Shown one piece after another: positions 36,794 through 45,343 of a stretch of 64,000 nt of DNA. Within the stretch, counting starts at the first letter, position 1; each line of letters starts with the position of its first letter. The notes below the pieces were generated by a model. The model did not search any database and was not told the DNA's origin. It worked only from the letters and a program-made list of their open reading frames with translations. Source of the DNA: Dyadobacter psychrophilus (GTDB lineage: Bacteria; Bacteroidota; Bacteroidia; Cytophagales; Spirosomataceae); the NCBI RefSeq assembly GCF_900167945.1, contig NZ_FUZA01000010.1, positions 62,001 to 126,000 of the forward strand, written 5' to 3'. Position numbers and translations under genes: made by a program.

Positions 36794-37546
36794 ATGATAA
36801 AAGCCCTGATTATTGACGACGAGCCCAAAGCACGGACCGTGCTTAAATATTACATTGAAAGTTACGTTGAGGAAATTACGGAAGTCCGACAGGCGGAATC
36901 GGTGGACCAGGCACTTGAAATTTTACGGAATTACAACCCGGGAATCGTTTTTCTGGATGTGGAAATGCCCAAGCGAAATGGTTTCGATTTTTTGCGCGCG
37001 CTGATAAACCCATCATTTGAAGTAATATTTACGACAGCTTATAATCAATATGCCGTTCAGGCGATCCGTTTCAGTGCGCTGGATTATCTGCTGAAACCGG
37101 TGGATCCCGATGAGCTGCGTTATGCAATGGACCGTTATCTGAAAATTCAGAAAGTGGATGCCAAAAGCAACCTGATCCTGTATGACAATCTTGTCCACAA
37201 CATTGGAAAAAGTGAAATCAAAGACTTCCGGCTTGCGGTCCCTTCCAAGGACGGTGTGCTGTTTCTGACATTGGAACAGATCATACGTATGCAGGGAGAC
37301 GGTAATTATACATTTATCCACACCACCCACAAAAAACCGATCGTTACCAGCAAAACATTGAAATACTTTGATGAAATGCTGGAAGATTTTGGTTTCATCC
37401 GCACGCATAAATCGCATCTGGTAAATCCTAAACACATTTCTCAATTAAGCCACGACCATGGATACATTGTGGTGAGCGACGGCACAGAGGTGGAAATTTC
37501 CCGCAGGAAGAAGCTCGAAGTAATAAAACTATTGAATATCAGATAG
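36794..37546 (+). CDS. LytTR family response regulator
   Basis: A 250-residue regulator with a REC domain (3-120, acidic pair D8-D9, acceptor D55 in IVFLDVEMP, lysine in YLLKPV) and a LytTR DNA-binding domain (about 148-248, with EQIIRMQGDGNYTFIHT and LEDFGFIRTHKSHLVN). It lies 8 bp after the LytS-type propeller kinase and is almost surely its partner. The Tat-exported phospholipase gene 124 bp downstream, in the same direction, is a candidate target. Confidence 0.95.
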   Translation: MIKALIIDDEPKARTVLKYYIESYVEEITEVRQAESVDQALEILRNYNPGIVFLDVEMPKRNGFDFLRALINPSFEVIFTTAYNQYAVQAIRFSALDYLLKPVDPDELRYAMDRYLKIQKVDAKSNLILYDNLVHNIGKSEIKDFRLAVPSKDGVLFLTLEQIIRMQGDGNYTFIHTTHKKPIVTSKTLKYFDEMLEDFGFIRTHKSHLVNPKHISQLSHDHGYIVVSDGTEVEISRRKKLEVIKLLNIR

Positions 37547-37670
37547 TTGTCAATTAAGTTAATTAAACCAACTTACTTCATCACAAATTGGTAACAGTAA
37601 TTTTTCTTGAAACGCCCTTTTATTTGAGTTATTAGCATGGATAAAATTTCAACGATAATTCGGATATCAG

Positions 37671-40187
37671 ATGGATTCAAGAAGGGAATTTCTGAAAAAA
37701 GCTGCAATGCTATCAGGCGGGGCTGGCGTGGCCGGACTTTTTCCTGAATCAGTTTTAAAGGCGATGGCCATTAATCCGGAGCCGAATTCCACCTATCTGG
37801 ATGCGGAACATGTTGTTATTTTAATGCAGGAAAACCGCTCTTTCGACCATTGCTATGGAAAATTGCAAGGCGTAAGAGGTTTCAACGACCCCCGCGCGAT
37901 TGATTTACCCAATAAAAATAAAGTCTGGCTGCAAACAGATTCCATAGGAAACACTTATGCTCCTTTCCGGCTGGACATAAAAGGCACCAAGGCGACCTGG
38001 ATGCACGATTTGCCGCATTCGCGCGAGTCACAAGTGGATGCTTACAATGGTGGAAAATACGACAAATGGCTGACCTCCAAGAAGTCGACCCGCAAGGAAT
38101 ACTCGGAAATGCCGCTGACTTTGGGCCATTATGACCGGGAGGACATTCCATTTTATTACGCCCTGGCCGACGCATTTACGGTTTGTGATCAGAACTTTTG
38201 CTCTTCCATGACCCCCACGCACCCGAACCGCTATTACTTATGGTCGGGAACGATCAGAGAAAAGCCGAGCATTGACTCGCTGGCGGTCGTTCGCAATAGT
38301 TATTTCTCATATAATAAGCCTGTTAAATGGAAAACATTCCCTGAGAGATTGGAAGAGGCGGGCGTTCCATGGGCTTTTTATCAAAACGAGATCAGCGCGG
38401 TTATGCAGTTTAATCCAAAACAAGGCTCCTGGCTGGGCAACTTTGGCTGTAATCCGCTCGAACGCCACGCGCAGTATAATGTGAAGTTTTCGAAGGAATA
38501 TGTCCGGTTTATCAAACTTGAAAGTGAGAAAATAAGGAAGCAACTTGCCGAATCGGATCCGACATTAACGGCTTCAACAGCGGAAGAAAAGGATAAGCTT
38601 GCCAAATCCAACGAGGGAAAGCGGGCCATGCTTGAAAAATATGAGACAGAAATCGCTTATTATACCGAAGAAAATTTCAAAAAGCTTTCAGTAGTCGAAC
38701 AGGGAATCCATCGACGTGCATTTGTCACAAATCAGAATGATCCTGATTATATGAAACTGAGCACGATCAGCTATAATGACGGGACAGAAAAAAGAACTGT
38801 TGACGTTCCCAAAAGTGACATATTTTACCAGTTCAGGAAAGATGTAAATGAAGGCAAGCTGCCAACAGTTTCCTATTTAACTGCTCCGCAAAACTTCTCC
38901 GATCACCCGTCGGCACCTTGGTATGGCGCTTGGTTTGTATCCGAGGCATTGGATATTCTTACCAAAAACCCGGAGGTCTGGAAGAAAACGATTTTCATAC
39001 TTTGTTATGATGAAAACGACGGTTACTATGATCACATCCCCCCATTTTCAATCCCTAACCCGCTTAAACCCAACACTGGAAAAGTATCGCAAGGCATTGA
39101 TCTGGAAGCTGAATATGTGACTCTGGAGCAGGATATGACGCAGGTTCCAAAGGCCAATGCGCGTGAGGGGGCCATTGGACTGGGCTTTCGGGTGCCGCTC
39201 GTGATAGCGTCGCCGTGGTCGAGAGGAGGAAAAGTAAATTCGCAGGTTTTTGATCACACATCAATTTTGCAATTTTTAGAGGAATTTGCGAGTCACAAAG
39301 CAAAAAAAGAGGTGAAGGAAACCAACATTTCGGAATGGAGAAGAACGGTGTGCGGTAACATCAGCACGGTTTTCCAGCCTTATGATCCTGCAACTTACAA
39401 AAAACCTACGCCGGTTGACCGGGACGAAATTGTGACAACAATCCATAAAGCACAATTCAAAGCTGCCCCGGCCAATTTTAAAGCACTTAATGATGCTGAA
39501 ATCAATGCGATCAACAAAAACCCCTATGCGTCTGCAAGCTTGCCCAGGCAGGAACCCGGCACAAGAAAATCGTGTGCGATCCCGTACGAGCTGCATGTCG
39601 GCGGCAGATTAGGAGCGGATAAGCAAACATTCGAGATAACATTTGAAGCTGGTAATAAAGTATTTGGCAAACAATCGGCAGGTTCGCCATTTATCGTTTA
39701 CGCCATAAATGCTTATCAAAACGAGCCTATGAAAGTCTGGAATTACGCTGTTCGAGCGGGCGACAAAATTACAGACAGCTGGAACCTGCGGGATTTCGAA
39801 GGAGGTCGTTACCATTTGCGCGTTTACGGGCCTAACGGATTTTTCAGGGAATTTGCGGGTAATGCAAAGGAGGCGAATGTTCAGATCGGCTGCAGTTATG
39901 TTTTGGACAAAAAAGGAAAACCAACGGGCGACGTGCTCGTTGAAGTTCAAAATCATGAAAGCTCAGCACAAACCGTAAACATTACAGATGTCGGCTACGG
40001 TCAGAAACCCATCGAAATAAAAGTGCCCGCTTCCGGATGGCAGCGCACAACAATTTCGCTCGCCAAAAGCAACAGCTGGTACGATTTCAATGTTAAGATC
40101 GGCTCGGAAGATGCAGGGAAAAGATTCGCTGGCCATGTTGAAACCGGAAAAGAGAGCACGACAGACCCACTAATGGCAGGAGCCTGA
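37671..40187 (+). CDS. Phosphocholine-type phospholipase C, Tat-exported
   Basis: An 838-residue enzyme of the PlcH/PlcN/AcpA family. A Tat signal (SRREFLKKAAML, twin arginine 4-5) is followed by the catalytic domain with ENRSFDH (54-60), TPTHPNRYYLW, YDENDGYYDH and VPLVIASPWSRGG. Two C-terminal DUF756 beta domains follow (about 640-735 and 745-825). It hydrolyses phosphatidylcholine and/or sphingomyelin to phosphocholine outside the cytoplasm, which can supply phosphate, choline or lipid. The sensor pair upstream may regulate it. It ends 3 bp before a convergent kinase gene. Length and domain order are those of the full-size family. Confidence 0.93.
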   Translation: MDSRREFLKKAAMLSGGAGVAGLFPESVLKAMAINPEPNSTYLDAEHVVILMQENRSFDHCYGKLQGVRGFNDPRAIDLPNKNKVWLQTDSIGNTYAPFRLDIKGTKATWMHDLPHSRESQVDAYNGGKYDKWLTSKKSTRKEYSEMPLTLGHYDREDIPFYYALADAFTVCDQNFCSSMTPTHPNRYYLWSGTIREKPSIDSLAVVRNSYFSYNKPVKWKTFPERLEEAGVPWAFYQNEISAVMQFNPKQGSWLGNFGCNPLERHAQYNVKFSKEYVRFIKLESEKIRKQLAESDPTLTASTAEEKDKLAKSNEGKRAMLEKYETEIAYYTEENFKKLSVVEQGIHRRAFVTNQNDPDYMKLSTISYNDGTEKRTVDVPKSDIFYQFRKDVNEGKLPTVSYLTAPQNFSDHPSAPWYGAWFVSEALDILTKNPEVWKKTIFILCYDENDGYYDHIPPFSIPNPLKPNTGKVSQGIDLEAEYVTLEQDMTQVPKANAREGAIGLGFRVPLVIASPWSRGGKVNSQVFDHTSILQFLEEFASHKAKKEVKETNISEWRRTVCGNISTVFQPYDPATYKKPTPVDRDEIVTTIHKAQFKAAPANFKALNDAEINAINKNPYASASLPRQEPGTRKSCAIPYELHVGGRLGADKQTFEITFEAGNKVFGKQSAGSPFIVYAINAYQNEPMKVWNYAVRAGDKITDSWNLRDFEGGRYHLRVYGPNGFFREFAGNAKEANVQIGCSYVLDKKGKPTGDVLVEVQNHESSAQTVNITDVGYGQKPIEIKVPASGWQRTTISLAKSNSWYDFNVKIGSEDAGKRFAGHVETGKESTTDPLMAGA

Positions 40188-40190
40188 CCG

Positions 40191-42104
40191 CTAGGCTTCT
40201 ATACTGGAGCTCACAATGACGCTGCTGGGGAGCAGGATGTAGAATGTGGTGGTAATCCCGGCCTCGCTCTCGAACCATATGCGGCCGTGATGCGCTTCAA
40301 CGATCTGCTTACTAATGTATAATCCAAGACCAAATGGCTGTTCGCCAGCGGTTCCGGCACGTTTTGAAGAAGTAAACGGATCAAAGATTTTGTTTTCAAA
40401 TTCTTTTGGAATCCCCAGACCATTATCCTTGACCGCTATCAGGATCCCACCGGCTGTTTCCGAAGTGCTGATCTCGATCAAACCGCCCTCAGGACTAAAT
40501 TTCACGGCATTGATTACCAGGTTACTAAGTACGCGGGACAGCTTATCGCCATCAACCAGAATGGTCGCATTGACAGAATTGGACAAAACCAGTTCCTGAT
40601 TTTTCTCTTTTGCCTTGAAAATCAGCAATTTGATGACTTGTTGAAGAAAAACAGGAAGATCGATCTGCCCCTTGTTAAGCTCCGACTCTTTCACATCAAA
40701 ATCGGTCACCAGCAAATCTCCGATCATAGTCATACAATTTCTGCTTGACTCATTGATCATATGAATAAATTCCTTCGCATCCTGAGGGTCTGTTTCATCA
40801 TCAATAAGCATCGCACTCATTGCATTGATGGCACCGATCGGATTTCTGAGGTCGTGTGCAACGATTTTGATCACGCGCGCATAATTTTCATTGGTCGATT
40901 CCAGCGCTTCCATAGTCGTTTCGAGCTGCCGGAACTGTATGCGCAACACCTCATTTGTACGCTTTGTCAAGAGCCAGGTTCGGAGTAAAAATGCAATGCT
41001 CAGGATCGTAAGCACACATATCGCCACCGCGAGCCACAAAAACCGTTTATTATAAGCCACTTTTACCTGCTCCGACTTTAATTCCTGATCTTTCACGGCA
41101 TACTCTATATAATCTATGCCTGAAATTTTGTCAACGTCGATCTGTTCCTCAAAAAGCCCGATCAGCTTTTGCGCATATTGATAAGCATGTGCTTTGTCGT
41201 TTCGCCCGGTGTAAAAATCATACATTTTTCTGGCTATGTCCCTCGCATATAACCGATAACCCTTTTGTTCTGAGATCTGCAATGCGCGTTCATAGTAAAT
41301 GATTGCAGTGTCGGGAAGGGTGGCAAGATGCTGGTCACCCAAATTGATCAGCAAGTCCATACTAAAAAAGTACAGCTCCATATTCAGGCTCTTTGCCAAT
41401 ATTTGTTTGAGCTGCCTAATGCCTTTATCGCGCTCTTTGCCAGTTAGATAATCCGCAGCCTGCAATTGTTCAATAGCAAGCTGCATGCGCCTGTCCTTGT
41501 ATTTTTTGGCAATATCGCTCGCCCTCTGAATATTTTTGTCCCTCATCTCGCCCTTGAATTCACCGGGGTAGATCAGCATATAATTGTAGATCGCAAGCGC
41601 GGTAATAGAATCATGCGCAATGCGGTTTCCCAGGTCCAGCGCTTGCTTAAAGTTGGCGATGGACTTCTGGGTTTTGCCTGTAATGGTGTAGACCATGGCA
41701 ATGTTCATGAGGGTCTGAACAATGTTGGACGAATCGCCGATCGCAACGTATTGGTTGTAAGCATCATTATAATAGCGAAGCGCCAGTTGCAAATTGCCTT
41801 TTATATCAAATACAATCCCCAGATTATTGGTCGCATCCGCAATCCCTTTCGCATATTCCAGCCGCGTCGCGATTTCCCGCGCGCGCAGCGCATAGTAAAA
41901 CGTGCTGTCGGCATTTTGTTCGTAAAAAAGCAATGATATTTTATTAACAGCATCCACGTAGCGAACACTGTCCCTGATCTGCGGAAGTGAATGTTGCAGT
42001 TTTCGGATCATTTCGACCTGACCGGATGCAGGCATTATCATCGACATCATCAACAGCGCGCAAACGATTAAGACTCTCATTTCAAGGCATTTTTGGGCGA
42101 GCAC
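40191..42104 (-). CDS. TPR-containing sensor histidine kinase
   Basis: A 637-residue membrane kinase. A signal peptide (cut near ASGQ) precedes a periplasmic region of tetratricopeptide repeats (about 45-330, for example YAKGIADATNNLGIVFDIKGN). One membrane helix (about 352-372) and a coiled coil lead to HisKA with H417 in IVAHDLRNPIGAI and HATPase_c with DNGLGIP and GLGLYIS. This architecture is common in Bacteroidota; the TPRs probably bind another envelope protein. It is divergent from the REC gene at 42490, a possible phosphate acceptor. Confidence 0.93.
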   Translation of the reverse strand: MLAQKCLEMRVLIVCALLMMSMIMPASGQVEMIRKLQHSLPQIRDSVRYVDAVNKISLLFYEQNADSTFYYALRAREIATRLEYAKGIADATNNLGIVFDIKGNLQLALRYYNDAYNQYVAIGDSSNIVQTLMNIAMVYTITGKTQKSIANFKQALDLGNRIAHDSITALAIYNYMLIYPGEFKGEMRDKNIQRASDIAKKYKDRRMQLAIEQLQAADYLTGKERDKGIRQLKQILAKSLNMELYFFSMDLLINLGDQHLATLPDTAIIYYERALQISEQKGYRLYARDIARKMYDFYTGRNDKAHAYQYAQKLIGLFEEQIDVDKISGIDYIEYAVKDQELKSEQVKVAYNKRFLWLAVAICVLTILSIAFLLRTWLLTKRTNEVLRIQFRQLETTMEALESTNENYARVIKIVAHDLRNPIGAINAMSAMLIDDETDPQDAKEFIHMINESSRNCMTMIGDLLVTDFDVKESELNKGQIDLPVFLQQVIKLLIFKAKEKNQELVLSNSVNATILVDGDKLSRVLSNLVINAVKFSPEGGLIEISTSETAGGILIAVKDNGLGIPKEFENKIFDPFTSSKRAGTAGEQPFGLGLYISKQIVEAHHGRIWFESEAGITTTFYILLPSSVIVSSSIEA

Positions 42105-42489
42105 GCATCTATCAAATAAATATTACAAACTATATGCTCAAATGCAAACGAAAGAACGGTTACGAATATTCGAATATGCTCAAACTTGGAGCATTGTACG
42201 TTTATTCATTCTAATTAATACGACATTCCCCGCCAAATTTTACGCCGACATATACTCAGTTCCTAACCGTATCCATCCCTTCCAACTCAAATATCAAATT
42301 CAGGGAGCGTTCACCTTTGGGGCTAGTTTTGTGCAGGACATTCTTGGGGATTGTAAAAAGTTGCCCTGGATGAAGTTCGATGGTTTACTAATATTCATTC
42401 TTGCAAGCGTGGCCGACAATCAGGTACAATTTTTGACTGAAAAAATAAGCCAACTATCAACAGTCAGGCAGCCCAACTTAGTTTAGGTC
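42105..42489. other. 385-bp region without a supported gene
   Basis: The gap between the divergent TPR kinase and REC genes is AT-rich on its left side. A TAGTTTTG -7-like element at 42324-42331 points toward the REC gene, but no -33 TTG matches. A 114-codon open frame here looks like chance. Confidence 0.45.
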
Positions 42490-42906
42490 ATGGAATTATA
42501 TATCGTTGATGACAATCCGGATCATCAATTTCTGCTATACAAATTGATAAAAGGACTGGATAAGCCTTATCTGGTGAAATTTTTTGAAAGTGGCCGGTCG
42601 CTTCATAAACACATGCAACAGTTGAGCCGCTCAGGGCAACATAAGGGGTTTCCTGACTTGCTTGTTCTGGATTTTAATATGCCGGAAATGAATGGCATTG
42701 AAGTGCTCAGGTTATTGCGGCAGCCACCATTGGCGGAATGTCCCCAGATCAACAAAATTCCGATTGTAATCATGACCAGTGATATTTCCCCGCTTCAAAT
42801 TCGTCAGTGTTACCAGGCCGGTGCGAATGCCGTGGTCGTCAAGCCCCTGAATTTTGCCGTTCTTAAAAATACATTTCAGTCAATTTGCAGATTTTGGATT
42901 GGCTAG
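42490..42906 (+). CDS. Single-domain response regulator
   Basis: A 138-residue receiver domain with acidic pair D7-D8, acceptor D61 in LLVLDFNMPEMNG, T/S in IVIMTSD and a lysine in VVVKPLNF. No output domain. It opens the second signalling island and is 110 bp ahead of the CheB gene. It may accept phosphate from the divergent TPR kinase or from the large CheB-CheR-kinase fusion. Confidence 0.92.
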   Translation: MELYIVDDNPDHQFLLYKLIKGLDKPYLVKFFESGRSLHKHMQQLSRSGQHKGFPDLLVLDFNMPEMNGIEVLRLLRQPPLAECPQINKIPIVIMTSDISPLQIRQCYQAGANAVVVKPLNFAVLKNTFQSICRFWIG

Positions 42907-43016
42907 CTACGTCAATTTCGTGACTCATACCAAGCCGGGAACGATATTATTATAGCTTGGGCTTCAATAAACAGTAAACCTGTTATCACTGAATCTATTA
43001 AAATATCTTTAGAGTA

Positions 43017-44039
43017 ATGCGTATGCAAAGTCGCGACATTGTTGTTATTGGATCATCAGCGGGTGGTGTACCTGCGCTGAAGGAATTGGTGAAGTCTTTT
43101 GACAAAGACCTGGCTGCGAGCGTTTTTATTGTGCAGCATCTTACTGCTGATAAGACCAGTTACCTTCCGCAAATACTTTCCAGCCACGGGCCCCTACCCG
43201 CCGTGCACCCTCAGGATGGTGAAAAAATCAGAAAAGGCACAATTTATGTAGCCCCGCCCGACCATCACATGATCATTGAAGACGGCCATATCTTGATTAA
43301 AAGAGGCCCGAAGGAGAATAATTTCAGGCCATCAGTCGATGCCTTGATGCGCTCGGCTGCATACTGGTATGGGAGCCGGGTAATAGCTGCTGTGCTGACC
43401 GGATATCTCAGTGACGGCAGTTCGGGCCTTTGGTCGGTTCAGCAATTTGGTGGTGTGACAATTGTCCAAAGCCCCGAAGACTCTTCCTACCCGGATATGC
43501 CCCGAAATGCGCTGGAATATGTAGATGCCGATTACATCCTTCCCCTAAAAGACATCGGACCATTGGTGAACCAGCTGACGGTCGAGCCAGCAGGACCTGG
43601 TCAGCGCCAAGACCAGCTCCTGAAAACGAGAATGAAGGCAGAAATTGAAATTGCAGCACAAAAAAACGCCTTGTCGAAGGGCATCAATCACATGGGCGAA
43701 AAAACAGAATTGACCTGTCCTGAATGCGGCGGAGCCTTGACCAGGTTTGAGGAAGGGCCAAATGTCCGCTTCCGATGCCATACCGGCCACGGATTCTCGT
43801 CAAGCGCCCTTTGGGCGGGAATTACCGAATCGGTCGAAACAAAATTATGGCAGGCCATGCGTAGTATGGAAGAAGGTATATTGTTTTTAGAACAGGCTGT
43901 TACACGCTGTGAGATCAGCGGGAACAAAACCGAAGCGCGGAGTTTTGAGGAAAAGGCCGACATTCTCAGAGTGCGGTCTAAAGCGCTGCTGGAATTTATC
44001 TACTCCCAAGGCCAGGTCAATGATCTCACCATATCCTGA
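43017..44039 (+). CDS. Stand-alone CheB-type methylesterase with C-terminal zinc-ribbon-like region
   Basis: A 340-residue protein. Residues 5-190 are a CheB_methylest domain with catalytic Ser14 in IGSSAGG, His41 in VQHL and Asp133 in LSDGSSG; there is no REC domain in front. Residues 230-260 carry CPECGG and RCHTGHGF, that is C234, C237, C254 and H255 or H258, a probable zinc ribbon. A helical tail (270-335) follows. CheB proteins with this tail occur in alternative chemosensory or stress-signalling clusters. Without an MCP nearby, its substrate is not obvious. Confidence 0.9.
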   Translation: MRMQSRDIVVIGSSAGGVPALKELVKSFDKDLAASVFIVQHLTADKTSYLPQILSSHGPLPAVHPQDGEKIRKGTIYVAPPDHHMIIEDGHILIKRGPKENNFRPSVDALMRSAAYWYGSRVIAAVLTGYLSDGSSGLWSVQQFGGVTIVQSPEDSSYPDMPRNALEYVDADYILPLKDIGPLVNQLTVEPAGPGQRQDQLLKTRMKAEIEIAAQKNALSKGINHMGEKTELTCPECGGALTRFEEGPNVRFRCHTGHGFSSSALWAGITESVETKLWQAMRSMEEGILFLEQAVTRCEISGNKTEARSFEEKADILRVRSKALLEFIYSQGQVNDLTIS

Positions 44040-44081
44040 GCGGAAAAAAAATTGTGCTAACCTAAGTATATTGGACCTATC

Positions 44082-44345
44082 TTGGGGCTTCAATGGGTAA
44101 ATAACAGCGCTTTGGAAAAAAAATACGTAACTCAGGCATTCGAACTCGGCCTCAAAGGTCGTTATGACGTTTTACTCGCCTACTATGGCGACAAACTCTT
44201 TCAGCTGCCTGCCACAATCGTTGTGGCACAAATCAAAGACGAGATGGGAATCTCTATTACAGAGCATTCCATATACACGCTCAAAAAGCGGATCAAAAAA
44301 AAGCAGCGCAAGTCGGCACACGCGGCAGATCTTGTTGCTGCTTAG
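44082..44345 (+). CDS. Small protein of unknown function, HTH-like
   Basis: An 87-residue frame opens at a TTG (44082); a second TTG at 44112 would give 77 residues, and there is no ATG before EMGIS. The sequence is compact and helix-rich (YVTQAFELGLKGRYDVLLAYYGDKLFQL), ending in a stretch resembling a helix-turn-helix with a basic recognition helix (EMGISITEHSIYTLKKRIKKK). This suggests nucleic-acid binding, but no family is recognised. It lies between CheB and a double-REC gene in the same orientation, where it could be the output of this island, which otherwise has no DNA-binding protein. Confidence 0.6.
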   Translation: MGLQWVNNSALEKKYVTQAFELGLKGRYDVLLAYYGDKLFQLPATIVVAQIKDEMGISITEHSIYTLKKRIKKKQRKSAHAADLVAA

Positions 44346-44425
44346 ACTGTCATTCTTTTCCAGAATATGTGAAGCAAACCTGACCAATTGGCATCAGGAC
44401 GATTACACCCCGATTTAAGACAACG

Positions 44426-45304
44426 ATGAAGAAGATTTACCTGGTGGATGACGACGAAGATGACCGGATGCTGGCCCGTCAAGCGCTCGAAAGCGTGGGA
44501 GAAGAGGTGGAAATCGTTGACTTAATGGATGGTAACGAGTTGCTTATCCTTTTAGAAGAGGCGCTTCCGACCGATCCTGTGCTGGTATTGATGGATATGA
44601 ATATGCCCGTTATGAATGGAATTGAGGCCCTTTCTGCATTAAAAAGCCGCGCTGACTTACGCCACATTCCGGTGGTGCTATTTTCAACCAGTGAAAATCC
44701 TAACCTGGTGAAACAGGCATATCAATTAGGAGCAAATGCATACATTGTCAAACCTTATACCCTTGACGGTTACATTCGCATAGCTCATGCCATAAACCTT
44801 TGCTTTCTTAACAGCTATCGGCCCGGTGGGCATGCCGGTTTAAGGAAGATTACCGGTAAAAATATCGTCCTCATTGAGGATAATTCGGACCATGCAGCGT
44901 TAATCGAGCTTTTTATGAAAAATGGCGCGCCAGGACTCAATGTTATCCATCAAACCTCGGCAGAAAGTGCTATCATTTTTTTTCAATCGCTTGACAAAAA
45001 GGCTTCTGCGGCCATTGACCTGATTATCCTTGACCTATACCTGCCCACACGTAAACAGGGCCTGGATTTGCTTGCCTGGTTAAGAACGTCTTATATGGAC
45101 CAGGGCATTCCGATCGCGCCGGTGATTGTATTGAGCTCCTCACCGCACCACCTGGACATCCAAGCCAGTTACAGACATCACGCTAACGCTTATCTGGTTA
45201 AAACCGCCGAGCCCACCAGGTCTTTTTCGTATTTGACCGACTTGTGCTCTGTTTGGTGGGACACCATTTCTTTCCCTAACCGGCCAGTTAATGGTATTGC
45301 ATAG
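44426..45304 (+). CDS. Double receiver-domain protein
   Basis: A 292-residue protein of two REC domains. REC1 (2-125) has DDDEDD (8-13), D57 in LVLMDMNMPVMNG and K109 in YIVKPY. REC2 (145-275) has EDNSDH (151-156), D203 in IILDLYLP and K in YLVKTAEP. Both active sites look intact. The first domain resembles the Rcp1 class. No output domain is present, so it probably relays or sinks phosphoryl groups within the island. It precedes the large fusion gene by 39 bp. Confidence 0.92.
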   Translation: MKKIYLVDDDEDDRMLARQALESVGEEVEIVDLMDGNELLILLEEALPTDPVLVLMDMNMPVMNGIEALSALKSRADLRHIPVVLFSTSENPNLVKQAYQLGANAYIVKPYTLDGYIRIAHAINLCFLNSYRPGGHAGLRKITGKNIVLIEDNSDHAALIELFMKNGAPGLNVIHQTSAESAIIFFQSLDKKASAAIDLIILDLYLPTRKQGLDLLAWLRTSYMDQGIPIAPVIVLSSSPHHLDIQASYRHHANAYLVKTAEPTRSFSYLTDLCSVWWDTISFPNRPVNGIA

Positions 45305-45343
45305 TGCTTTTAATACGGCCCGGACAAATTTTCCTTACTTATT

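Noticed and set aside
42142..42486. 114-codon open frame on the plus strand between the TPR kinase and REC genes
   Set aside because: No recognisable domain, composition unlike its neighbours, and it ends just before the REC gene by chance; treated as non-coding.
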